The notes under the pieces are model-generated. The model did not search any database, was not told the origin of the DNA, and worked only from the letters and a program-made list of their open reading frames with translations. DNA of 64,000 nt, from positions 372,001 through 436,000 of the forward strand of contig VIIQ02000664.1 of the NCBI GenBank assembly GCA_007449985.2, in the 5' to 3' direction. The position numbers and the translations under genes were made by a program. The stretch comes from Desmodesmus armatus. Lineage: Eukaryota > Chlorophyta > Chlorophyceae > Sphaeropleales > Scenedesmaceae. Shown here in pieces: positions 1 through 10,821 of the stretch (positions within the stretch are counted from its first letter, which is position 1; every line of letters begins with the position of its first letter).

Positions 1-3000
1 AGGGACGTCGATAGCCGGCGGCGTGACAGTAACGGCACTGCCACGCTGCCCTTGCCTGCTGCTGCTGCTGCTGCTGCTGGGGTCCGTGTGCCCTTCAGGT
101 CAACATCACTGCCAGCATCGCTGTCCTCAATCATGCATAAGTCTGAGTCGCAGTCAGCTCCCTCCATGGCAGCAGCAGCAGCAGCAGCAGTGGCGGCAAC
201 ATCTATGGCATCAGCAGCAGTGGTGGCGCCATCCTGCTGCTGCTGCTGCTGCATGCTGTCGACCAGCAAATTGTAGTTCTGCTTGCGCTTGGTGAAACGG
301 GGCACATAACTGGCAGGGGCCTTGCCAGCAGCCTGCTGCTGTTGCTGTCGGGCTTGCTGCTGGGACTGCTTCTGCGGTGCGGAGCCATCGCTCCTACAGC
401 CAGGATCAGCAGCAGCAGCAGCTGCTGCTGCTGTCCCCTGCTTGCTGCTGCCTGCCAGCTCTGCTGTGCCAGCAGCGGGATTATCAATCCTCAGCTGCTC
501 TGCCCTGCTGTTCCCACCCTCTGCCCCTGCATGATCCAGCTGCAAGCCATCGACTTGAATGCCCTCCAAGTCTGCTATATCCCAGAACTCTTGGCTGAGA
601 CTGCCTGACGTTGCTGCACGTGTTGCTTCACCCGCTGCTGCAGCAGTGACCCCAGCACCAGACCCAGCAGTGGCACCAGCCCCAACACTACCTACCACAG
701 CCTCTGCCGCTGCTGCCCCTGCGGCTGCTGCACTCTCAACTTCTCCCCCTGCTGCAGCAGCCACAGCCGAACCTCCAGCACCAGCAGTGGTTCCAGCCCC
801 AGCAGTTGCTGCATCATGGCTGCACCCCTGCTCTTGGCTGCTGTCATCCTGAACCACCAGTTGATCGCCCTGCTGGCTGCCCCCTTGCAACAGCAGACAG
901 TCTGAGCCCAGCAGCCCCTCTGATTCAACAGGTGCTGCTGCATCCTCGAGGCCATACACCTGCAGCACTGTGCCGCCTGCTTCTCCTGCTGCTCGTGACA
1001 GACCCGCCTGGCCTGACTCAGCGCCCACCCCAACACAGCCCATGAGCTCCTGCAGCTGCTGCAACATGGCGCTGCGCTTGTCAGCAGCAGCAGCAGCAAC
1101 AGCAGCAGCATTTGATACCGTTGGGGTGTGAGACAGGTTCTGCTGGTGCTGCTCTTGAAGCTGGCTGCTTTGCTGAGCTTGCTGCTGTTGGTCTAAAGGC
1201 TCTGGGAGTCTACAGGAGCCAAGCAGGCTTGCATTATGAGCCACTGGCTCCTGTTGACTGCGATGCAGCTGCACTGGCTGCTGGCTGCGGCCTGGTGACT
1301 GGGTAGGGCCACTGCTGCTGATGGCAGCAGCTGCTGCAGGCACTGCTGCTGTAGGGCCTGTTGCACCTTCACTTGCTGAGCTGCCAGCAGCAGCAGCAGC
1401 AGCAGCATCGGCAGCACCCTCCATTGCGGCCTGGGCTAGGGGACTGCCGAGTGTTTCCTGACAAGCAGCCTGGCTGCATGCAGCGGCAGCTGTGGCTGTG
1501 GGGGCAGTGTGGTCCGGCCCCGCACCAGCAGCAGCTGCATCAGAACCAGGATGAGGTTGGCTTGCAGCAGTGCTATCAGCAACAGCAGCAGCAGCAGCAG
1601 CAGCGGCGGCGGCGGCTGTGGCCGCAGGGGGAGGCTTGCAGGAACCTGGTCCCGTTGCCTGCTTCTGGAAGATGAGTTCCTGCATGTAGCTTGGTAGCCC
1701 CACCTCTCCTGCGTCCTGCTGCTGCTGCAAGCCCCGTCCTGCCGCTGCTGTGCTGACATTGCCTGTGCTGACCGGCTCCATGCCTTGAGACATGCTGTTG
1801 TGCTGGGACAGGCCAGCAGCGCCCAGAGGGTCTGCTGCTGCTGTAGCTAGCAGCATGAAGCGGCCAGCGATGAGCCCCACTGCTTCGCCAGGGTTGTCAG
1901 CAGCAGCAGGCTGCGAGGACATGTGACCGCCATGCATGCGGTCAAAGTCCTGCAGGAGGGTGGCAATGCTGAAGGGCTGCTGGGGCTGTGCTGAGCTTGG
2001 TGCTGATGCTGTTGGTGCGGTCACAGATGGTGATGTCACGTTGGGTGCTGTGCTGGTTGGAAGAGGTGTGCAGGCCGGCTCCTGCTGCAGGGTGCCAGGA
2101 CTGACTTGGCACGCTGCTGCTGCTGGCGCCCTTGCTGCAGCTGCTGCTGCCGTTTCAGCAGCAGCAGCAATGTCGGTCAGCACAAGCTGGTCCAGGTCAG
2201 GCAGGAGCTGGCAGGACTCCTGCATGTCCTGCAGGACAGCTGGGCCAGCACTGCATGTGCTGGCCGAGTTGCACAGGGCCTGCAGGATACTGTCAAAGCC
2301 TGGGGCCGTGCTGGGAGATGCAGCAGCAGTAGCAGCGCTGCTGCCGCTGCTGCGGAGCTGCTGCAAGCAGCTGGCTGACAGCTGCTGCAAGGAAACCATG
2401 GGGCCAGCACACAGCGCGCTGCTGCCGCTGCTGTGGCACAGCTCGGCAGCTGTTTGATCAGCGCGCGCAGCATGCTGTGGCTGCTGAGCTGCCTGTGGTG
2501 CAGCTGCTGCTGGGTCGCCTGCTGGGTTCTGCTGCTGGTACCCAGGGCCAGTAGCAGCAGCGCTGGTTGTGGTTGCAGGAAGGACAGTCTGTAGGGTGAG
2601 GGCCTGAAAGAGGCGCCAAGTTGGGCCTGAGACATGGTCAAGGGTTTGTGCAGGGTGCTGCTTGCTGTCCATGCTCCCAGCACCTCCTGGTGACCCATCT
2701 GTCACAGCACTGTCGTCTGAACTGCTGCAGCCATCTGAGTCGCTGCCTGAGAGTGTTGCTGCTGAGGCTGTCCGCTTCCTGCTGCTCCGGTTGGCAGCGG
2801 ACGCTTTTGCCTGTGCTGCATGCTGCTGCTTGACTGCAAGGGCTGCTGCTTTGGCTGCTGCAGTGGTTTGCTTGATCAGGGCTGCTTTGAGGGTCTTCAG
2901 GGTCTGTAGGTGGGCAGCAGCAACACAGCAGGTGGTTGATCAAGCGGTTGACTTCAGTTGGCTGGATCAGCTTTACAAAAATATATATTTATCATGGCAT

Positions 3001-3132
3001 GACACAATTACGCTGTGTCTAGGCACGTGGGTTTTTGCCCACCTCAACTTCAGCATGCAGTTTGCTGACAGCCTGGTTGACGTCCTCAACAGCAGCAACA
3101 GCAGCACCTGGCTGGGCTGCTTGGTGGGCCAT
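1..3132 (-). CDS. Giant Gln/Ala-rich protein, 3' end beyond the window
   Basis: Two exons on the minus strand: 3132-3043 (30 codons, ATG at 3132 with an in-frame TGA upstream) and 2903 to beyond position 1. The second exon is one open frame of about 967 codons with no stop, joined in phase 0 through a GT-AG intron (3042-2904). The protein starts MAHQAAQPG and has a Lys/Ala/Gln-rich helical stretch just after the junction (TLKTLKAALIKQ). A basic patch (SSRKR) and an acidic Ser/Asp patch (SGSDSDG) follow. Long poly-Ala and poly-Gln runs alternate with short conserved-looking islands, such as LPSYMQELIFQKQ near 1690 and PRFTKRKQNYNLLVDSM near 300-254. No catalytic domain is recognisable; the composition suits a nuclear scaffold or transcription-related protein, which is inference. 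Frame continuity was checked at 1112, 254 and 131. The coding reality is convincing, the function unknown. Confidence 0.72.
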
Positions 3133-4230
3133 GATCACAAGTGGCTCAAAGAATACAACGAGCTCCAGCACTGGTGGAGGAGGCACTGTACATCCTGTAG
3201 AAGCTCAACTTAGCTAACAGATCACGCAAATGATCACCCTGCAAGTGCTGCAACCGTCAGAGGGCGTTACTATAGATTCCGCTGAGAAATTGAAAGCAGG
3301 CTGATAGCCAACGTACAGCTTCTCACGCGGTTCACCGTTGCAGCTGGCTCTCGTTCAAAACATCTGTTGACTTTTCAGCAGCTGGACACACAAGCTTGCC
3401 TACCACGTCTGCTTACTGCCAGAACGCAGATGTCAGTTCCAGAAAACATGTTGATTTCAGAGTGCAAATTGTATCATCAGTTGGCCAACTGCTGCCTGCC
3501 AGCCTGGCGTGAGGGCACAACAGCTCCAGCCTTGCCCAATCTGGTCAGGCGAAGCAGGTTTCAACCTAGCGTAAACATCAATGTTTTTGCAATCAACTAG
3601 CAGGCTGAACAGTAGGTCGTGTCACCTCAACGGCCATGATGATGGGGCAGTAGGGAGGGTGCATTGTGTCCCGGAGATGCAGTGTGTCACAGACAGCAGC
3701 AACAGCTGCCTCACCATGCCCCCAAATTCTTGCGCTGCACCCCGACCAAGCACACACAAGCAGCAGTACACTGCCAACTTGCAACTTCCAAACATCTGAA
3801 AGCACAGAGGCTGCACAGGACAGTGGTGACTGCACCAACAATTTGAACGCTTGCAGTCCCACTTACAACACCACCCAGTCACCAGCGGAAAGCAGCAGCA
3901 CTCCCCTTGTCTGCAGGTGGCCCAACACTATCCCCTGACCTGCATCAGCTGCTGCCTGCCACCCTGACAGCCACTGTCTGGTGCTGTAATGCTGATCTCA
4001 CGACATCAACCACCTGTCAACACAAACACCCGCACGCAGCTCTATTCAGACACATCCCATGCTTTTACCCAGCGCTTGACATCTCCCAATACTGCTGTGG
4101 CAACAGCATGCAGCTCATGCTCATGCCTGCCTGAACCCTATAACCCTCCTTGCCCGCGGTCGCAGCACCCCTCTGGCTGACCTCCTCCCCAAGTAGGGTT
4201 TACCCTCTAATCCCCGCTCCTTCTTGTCCC
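3133..4230. other. Intergenic region between two minus-strand genes
   Basis: About 1.1 kb holding the promoter/5' UTR of the Gln/Ala-rich gene and the 3' UTR of the universal stress protein gene. No credible exon was found on either strand. Confidence 0.6.
3863..3867 (-). promoter_or_regulatory. Candidate TGTAA poly(A) signal of the universal stress protein gene
   Basis: TTACA on the plus strand reads TGTAA on the minus strand, 364 nt past the stop codon at 4231. TGTAA is the usual volvocine algal signal. A five-base match is weak evidence alone. Confidence 0.35.
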
Positions 4231-7200
4231 CTAATCCTCCTTGGCCGGTGCTGGAGCACCCCCGCCGCTAGCAACCTCCGCTGCCACTGCAGCAGCCGGC
4301 TGCGCTGCCCCGCTAGCAGCTGGTTGAGGCAGCTTATCAGCCTCTGCCTTGACCACGAGCACGGGGCACGACAGGTTGTGGACGCAGTAGTCGCTGACAC
4401 TCCCGAGGCCCACGAAGCTCATGAGTGAGCGCTTGAAACTGCCCATGCCCCTGCTGCCCAACACCACAAGGTTGATCTGCAGCAGCAGCAGCAGCAGCAG
4501 CAGTGAAGCAGCAACAGCAGCAGTGAAGCAGCAACAGCAGCAGTGAAGCAGCAACAGCAGGCAGCAACAGCAGGCAGCAGCAGCAGCACCAAAACCTCAG
4601 CATGTGTGCATGCGGCATTCCCCCAAGCAGCAGTGCAAGCACAACACATCAGTGCACTTCAAGGCAAAATTCTAGTCCCGGGCCCAAGCCAGTGAGAGAT
4701 GCATGAACAGCTGCTCATGACACAGGTGGTGTGTGAGCCTATTACAGGGTGTCCGCACCCACCTTTTGGTCTGCTGCGTACTTGCACAGAGATGCACCCA
4801 CGTCACTGGCACCTCCCTCGGGCAGCAGTGCCGCACTCTTGGCTGCCAAAGTCAGCCCGGCTGCTGCTGAGGAGCCCTGCAGAGAGCCAGCCATCACCAC
4901 ATCAACGGGGTCAGGGCGATCATAATTACATGGTGCTGCCAGGTTTGTGCAGGCTGCCGCCGCCACATTTGTACATGCTTGCAACGCTTACTGCTGCAGG
5001 TGCACACTGTGCAGTACAAACAGGTCCCTACAGACCATATGCCACAGTGGTTCCGCTGAGGTTGCGCGCCAACTGCCCTGCAGCTGAAGCACCACATGCT
5101 TGTCCCATACTCACAATCATACACACACCACCCCAAGCTACCCTTGCGTCAAGACGACAGGTCTAATTGCACACCAGTCTCACCTGCAGGGTGACTGCTG
5201 CCTTAGCTCCCAGGCTGCGTGCATATTCCAGGCTGCGTTCCGTGCTGGCCCGCCACTGCTGCGCCTCCAGGGCTGCTACTGCCGCTGATGTCTCGTCAAG
5301 GATCTGCAGGACAGAAGCACAGCCTCATCAACAAATCAAGAAGCAGTCACGGTTAGTCAGCCGCTAGCCCACAGCGCACCACTTTGTCAGGCCAAGTGAC
5401 ATTTTAGTCGTGCCTGACCATCTCCTTATCGTCTGCATATCTGACAGAGATAGCCCTATTGAACCCAAGCACACCAGCATGACTTTGGTAGAGAGCGCCT
5501 GAATTGTTGTTACACGGCCACACAAAGTATGTGGGGCCTAGCCAGTAACCCCGCATCGTATGTAGCCATTGCTTGGCGCGCAAGCGCGACTGTACACATT
5601 CCCTCCACGCCCCTGCAAATTCATGCTGGCAGGTGTGTGCACCATACACCGTAACAGCAGCACGTCCCAGCAGAGACTCACAGGGTACGGCACAGGCAGT
5701 GCCACCACAGCAATGTGTACTTCATCCCCGTCTCGCAGCAGCGCTCGCTCCAGCCACTCCAAAGCGTGCTGGCTGTTGACTGAATCGTCCATAGATATGC
5801 ACACCTTGCGCCGGGGCTGCAAGCAACAGTCAGGCAACGCGGGCAGCAGGGGTGGGCAGCTGGCATATTCAAACATGCACATCTCAGCTGCACTCAAGTT
5901 GAGCAACTGGCTACAGCTGCACAAGTGGGAACAGAATGGCTAGGGGCATATCCAGCTGCTGCTACGCTACTTATCAATGCGATCTTCTGTGATGCGGTTC
6001 TTGTGTGAAACACTACCACTCCAGCATAGTACTGATTGCCCAATGAGCCTTTTGTTGGCTCCCCAAACGGGCGATGTTCTGTGTAACATCCAATTACTGA
6101 TTGGATGCGCCCAAGCCCACCCACCCACCCACCTCGCCATTGGCGGGTGCTGCTGCAGCGGCTGCCGCTGCGCCCAGCCCTGCATGCACCACTAGCACGG
6201 GCTGGCGCACGAGAGAACAGTGGGAAGCGGAGCAGGCAGGAGTTCAGTCAATGAAGATCATAAAGATGATGTTCTCAAAATATAGTATAGCTGGCCTGCT
6301 GCCGTGCTGACTGACAGCTGTAGTCTGCTAGCACCATACATGTGCGCATGTCACCAATCAGAGTCATGCAAGCCTTGAAAACTGCACCAGGTGACCTGGC
6401 CTGACGCTCTGCATGCTGTTGTGATTGTTGGGTTGGGTTGGGTACTTGTTCGGGACAAACATTGCAGGACAATTGTACACATCATATAATGGTGGAGGTT
6501 GACTAATCGTAACCTGAGGGCATGCTCACCACGTGCAGTTGGTGCAGTACGTAGTCGCTGACACTGCCAAGCCCCACGAGGCTCATGAGGGAGCGCTTCA
6601 TGCTGCCCATGCCCCTGCTGCCCACTGCCACCATATCCACACCCTTGGCCTTTGCAAACTCCACAAGGGAGTCACCAACCCCTGCAACAGCAGACATACA
6701 AGGTGGCGGCATGCATATACACTGTTGGTGAGTCATATCGATGAGTTTCCACCCGCTGGCATATGCTGGTGCTATTGGCCAGGTGGCAGATGGCTGTGCT
6801 GTGTAGTCCTGTAGATGCTACCGCAGGTTGGTGTTGCGAACATATGGTTGCTAACCCCTGTGTGGTTTGGCTTCGGTCCAGCCCATAGTGCAATCACCTG
6901 AAGCACCTCCAGCGGCTGGCAGCGCGTGAGCGTGTAGGCATGACTTGGTGACCTGCACCAGAGCAGAGTGAGGCGAGTACAGTCATGATCCTTTGCAAGC
7001 AAGTCAGTCACAGACACATATGCTACTGCAGACTGGTGGCCTGCACAGCCAACTTCAGCTAGTAAGGTTCAACGTCAGTGCAACAGCAGTGAGTGCAGGA
7101 CATTGCACAGCCAGCCAGAGAAAGGACACACTGCCACAACCCACCCCTGCTGCAATGGCTTGGTGCACTGCATCGCGTAGGACCTCTGTGGCATGCTGCT

Positions 7201-7610
7201 CGTCATGCTGCTTCTGTGCCTCCCACTGATGCGTCACAGCTGCAACTGCTGCTGCAGTGGCCACTGGGGCCACTGGGTAGACATTCATTGCCACGGGTGG
7301 GAGCACTGCACACAGATAGACAGCAAGGGAGAGTTGCTGAGGTTGAGCTGCTGCCTTGAGCATGTTCATTGGTAGCTTAGTAGATACATCAACCCGTAAA
7401 ATGGCCCTGCTTCCGCCTGGCTGACGTGTAGTGCCATCTCGGAATGCACGCAGTGGGATCAACTGCCTCGGGTGCCCAGCAAGAAGCCGTATCGGAAGCA
7501 CCTGTTACAACATCCAGCTGCAAATCAGGCTTCCAGATATGGTTGGCCACCCATACTAGGGCATCGGTGCCTTGCTGGCTCCCATCAACAGCTACCAGAA
7601 TAGCGACCAT
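4231..7610 (-). CDS. Two-domain universal stress protein (USP-USP)
   Basis: Nine exons: 7610-7502, 7305-7145, 6952-6898, 6681-6530, 6201-6133, 5816-5682, 5303-5184, 4876-4763, 4476-4231. The phases join exactly to give 386 residues. Domain 1 (about 1-172) opens with VAILVAVDGS; domain 2 (183-360) opens with KVCISMDDS. Each has the family's Asp-containing first strand and ends with a phosphate-binding segment (VGSRGMGSMKRSLM and LGSRGMGSFKRSLM) followed by GSVSDY and PVLVV. The G-2x-G part is present, but about five more residues than the classic nine separate it from GS in both copies, suggesting internal duplication after that insertion. An Ala-rich tail closes the protein. USP domains bind ATP/AMP and are linked to stress responses; the partner and condition here are unknown. 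There is no signal peptide, so a cytosolic or nuclear location is likely. Confidence 0.88.
4501..4560. repeat. 20-bp tandem repeat x3 plus CAG run in a USP intron
   Basis: Three exact copies of cagtgaagcagcaacagcag in register follow a CAG run at about 4480-4503, with degenerate copies to 4590. They lie in the last USP intron (4762-4477), immediately upstream of its 3' splice site in the sense of transcription, where the CTG/CAG run supplies the acceptor CAG. Confidence 0.9.
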
Positions 7611-9081
7611 GTTGCTGCACGTTTTGAAGTTTGTTGAAAGTTCGATTGTGTGTGGGTTTCACTCTGCGAATGATCGCAAGACCACCCCTGTGCAGCAAAC
7701 CCCACGCTGTCAAAGACCTAGCGTTGAGCGTAGTTGAAAGCAACCGCAGTCAGGTGGTGCACCCTTATCTTTGAGAATTGTCTTCTTCTTTGACACCACC
7801 TGTGGCATCGTACGTGTTGCAGGTATGCAAGTTGGCAGCGGCAGCAGCAGCAGCCGCTATGATCTCAATCCAGCCTGTCTGCCTGTGTGTTGCTTGCATA
7901 GCGGCCCTTGGCTCATTTTTTGACCACGCATCCAGCCTTTGGTTTGCTGCCCCGTGCAAGCCAAAGTCCTATCCTATCGTGTGGCAGAGAGACTGGGTGC
8001 AGCCTATTCCCTGCAACGAACCCCCATGAGCTGCAGGGAAGATCAGCCCATACAAGCTGCATAAAATGCACAACAGCTTGCATCAATGCGCCTGTCACGC
8101 CTGTGATTGCCTCCGAGAAACGTTCTGATCTCTTTGTTTGCTGCTGCCACTGCTGCTGCCACTGCCACTGCTGCTGCCGCTGCTTACTGCTGCTAGGTGC
8201 CTCGTCAAGCTCCAGTGTCGGCCAACGTGTTACGAAGGATACACTGCATGCTTGTAGCAGCAATCTAGCAGGGGCCTGGGCGGCCAACATACCAAACAAC
8301 AACCTTGCAGTCCCACAAGCAGTTTGCTTGCACTCAGCATACCGCACATGCTTGCCCTTGATTGCTTGAACCATAGCTGCTCTGTTTAGACATGTCATCA
8401 TGTGCCTGATCTTGTTTATCATGGCATGCCTGCACACTCCTCAGCAACTCACCCCACTACATGCCAGCACACTCAACAGGCTCAAGAAGGTGACCCTTGA
8501 TGGTGCATGCTGCTATGCTGCTAGCTCAGACCTTCTCTAGCCCCACCCTAGCAGTTGCAACTCTTCCATCTCCCGCGCTGTCTTTGTTGGCACGGGAGCC
8601 ATACGATTGCACAAATCAACGCAGCAGCATGTGGCAAGGCTGGCGTCAGTCAGTCTGGTGGTGGGTTGTATTCCTCACACCCTGCCCGCCCATGCGCTTG
8701 CTACAACTGCGGTGCTACAACTGCTACACCTGTAGTCCAACGTAGCGTGGCTGCTGCTCCTGGTCGTGCTGCCCATGTCCGCTGCTAACGTCCCAGCAAC
8801 CAGTAGAATCTGGGTGGGGTGCCAGCCGTGCCAAACCCTGCTCCCCTGGACATGCAGCAAGAGTTCCCCTTCAATCCCTCATCCAACAGCTGTCCAAGAC
8901 AGCAAAGCATACACAGGGACATGAACATTGCTGGCTTTCCTTTCCTGTTGCAGACGCTGGCTACCTACCACTTCTGCAACAGCTGCCCGCTTCCTTCCTG
9001 CCAGCGGTGATGCCACGGCCGCTGCTAGCTGATTTGCAGCACTGTTGCAATGTTGTTGGTACCCAAACACTTGGTCTGTGG

Positions 9082-9112
9082 GTGCCTGCCAGGCTGGCAG
9101 CCTGGCAGGCAC
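9082..9112. repeat. 31-bp perfect palindrome
   Basis: gtgcctgccaggct and its exact reverse complement flank a 3-nt centre (ggc). It sits at the left edge of the duplicated block 9109-9377. Confidence 0.9.
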
Positions 9113-9377
9113 TTGCGCTGCAATTGGCAATGCCAGGCTTGGCTGTGCACAGGTTGGGCCAAGCTTGCAAGATGGTAGCCTTGTCCAACCACACTCAGTG
9201 ACGACCACAACATGCTGTGCTTGCAAGGCTGTTCTCTGCTGGCTGGGTGCCTAGCATATGGTTGCACTGCACTTGCGCGTTGCCAGGCTTGGCTGTGCCA
9301 AATGTTGGGCCAAGCCTGCAGGATGGTCTTGCTCAACCACACTCAGTGACGTATAGATCATGCTGTGCTTGCAAGGC
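9109..9377. repeat. Imperfect direct duplication of about 100-120 bp
   Basis: The segment 9132-9229 (from gccaggcttggctgtgc to tgcttgcaaggc) recurs at 9282-9377 with a few substitutions. Upstream similarity (gcacttgcgc) extends to 9109 and 9269. It is non-coding in all frames inspected. Confidence 0.85.
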
Positions 9378-9761
9378 ATTCGAGTCTTTTGTACACTGCA
9401 CAAGATGCTGGCTGTGAAAGCTTGAATATAAAATGCTTTGGAGACAAGCTCAAAGGTCACAAATTGCAGACTTGCTGGACTGGACCCAAAAGAAACCAAA
9501 TTCAAACCGGGGGATTATCCGCGCTAGACCGCGCGGAGTACATAGCCAGGCACCATGCATGGTCTGATCTACTCTCTACGTTACATCTCCCTGGTAGCCA
9601 CATCCGCCGTTGTTGCTACGTTGTCTGCACTCATAGCGGGCACAACAGCCAGCGCACTCAGGCCCACTCAGGCCCCAGTCTCCTGAGAACGGGTGGCTGT
9701 CTGCTGTCCGCCTTGATCTGATCCTCTCTGATTGATCAGCTGTTTATCGCACCCAGCACCG

Positions 9762-10790
9762 ATGGCGTCGTCACCAGCAGGAGTAGCCCTACTGCTGATG
9801 GTGATCTTGGCTACTGCTAATGCTGCAGCCACACAGGAGGCGGTGGCGACAAGCCCCTCGCTCAGCTCTCGCATCGGCCGACTGCTAGCAAGCGTTCGCG
9901 CCCTTACATCTGTGAAGCAGCAGGGTGCAGGCTCCAACAGCAGGAACAGCAACGGTGCCGCTGGATCCTCCCAAGGTGCGAATCTCGCCTGTTGAGCCCT
10001 CAAATCACTATCAAGCACGGACTACTGTCCCATACATGCCACTCTACGCTCAGGCACTGCTATCCAACTTGCAGCCAGCTTTTGCGGTGTGGGGTGTGCC
10101 TATGCCACCGCCAGTTGTTGTTGATTCTTCACCTGTGCAAGCATATTCCCATCTCAGACAGCAACCATGTGCATATGTTCGCATGCTTTGTAGCCATATG
10201 CCACTCCCCCACCACCCCCATCTCACTCATTCACTCCTCTCCCCCCCCCCCCCCAACACCACCACCACCACCACCACCACCGCTGCCACAGACAACCCCA
10301 GGCGCTACACCTTGGACGTGACCGTTGGTGATCGGTCACCTGACTGCGTGTCCCGCAAGGTCATCCTCATCAATGGCCAGTTCCAGCCCCCACTGACCTT
10401 CACACAGGGAGACTGGGTGGAGGTGAGGCCAGGGGGTGGGTTTATTTCCATGCCATGAACACGTGATGGGGGGTTCCAGCCATGGAGCATGGGTGAGTTT
10501 CATGCCATGAACCATGATGGCGGGTTTCAGCTACGGAGCGTGGGTGTGTTCCAGTTCCCAAAAGGGCGGGACAAGCTCCCACCGACCTTCACACAGGGAG
10601 AGTGATTGAAGATTGAATTGGACGAAGGAGACAGTATGGCTGGCGTCGAGTAACTTCAGCAGGGCTGCCGGTATGTGCAGCAAAAGGCGCACCCAACACC
10701 AGGTTGATGCAGCTGGTGTACCCGCACTACAGTATCTACTGGGACTGAGAATCATGCGGGTGCACTGGCTGCATCACTTGGCAGCCCCCC

Positions 10791-10821
<31 letters not shown>

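Larger units (their letters stand above)
7611..9761. other. Divergent intergenic region between USP and multicopper oxidase
   Basis: About 2.1 kb between divergently transcribed starts. A 174-codon minus-strand frame (8437-7913), rich in Gln/Trp, could not be tied to a gene. The right part holds the duplicated block and palindrome listed separately. The oxidase promoter must lie near 9400-9760; a short inverted repeat (tccgcgc/gcgcgga) is at 9518-9537. Confidence 0.5.

Noticed and set aside
2662..3213. 183-codon plus-strand frame with hydrophobic stretches
   Set aside because: It overlaps both exons of the minus-strand Gln/Ala-rich gene; its Leu/Ala runs are the complement of Gln/Ala codons.
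7913..8437. 174-codon minus-strand frame with a Gln/Trp repeat
   Set aside because: No recognisable domain, no splice continuation, and the Gln/Trp run comes from a simple repeat; left as undecided intergenic sequence.
9391..9541. GTAC copper-response cores (9391, 9538) upstream of the oxidase
   Set aside because: A four-base motif is expected by chance at this frequency; without expression data it cannot be called a copper-response element.
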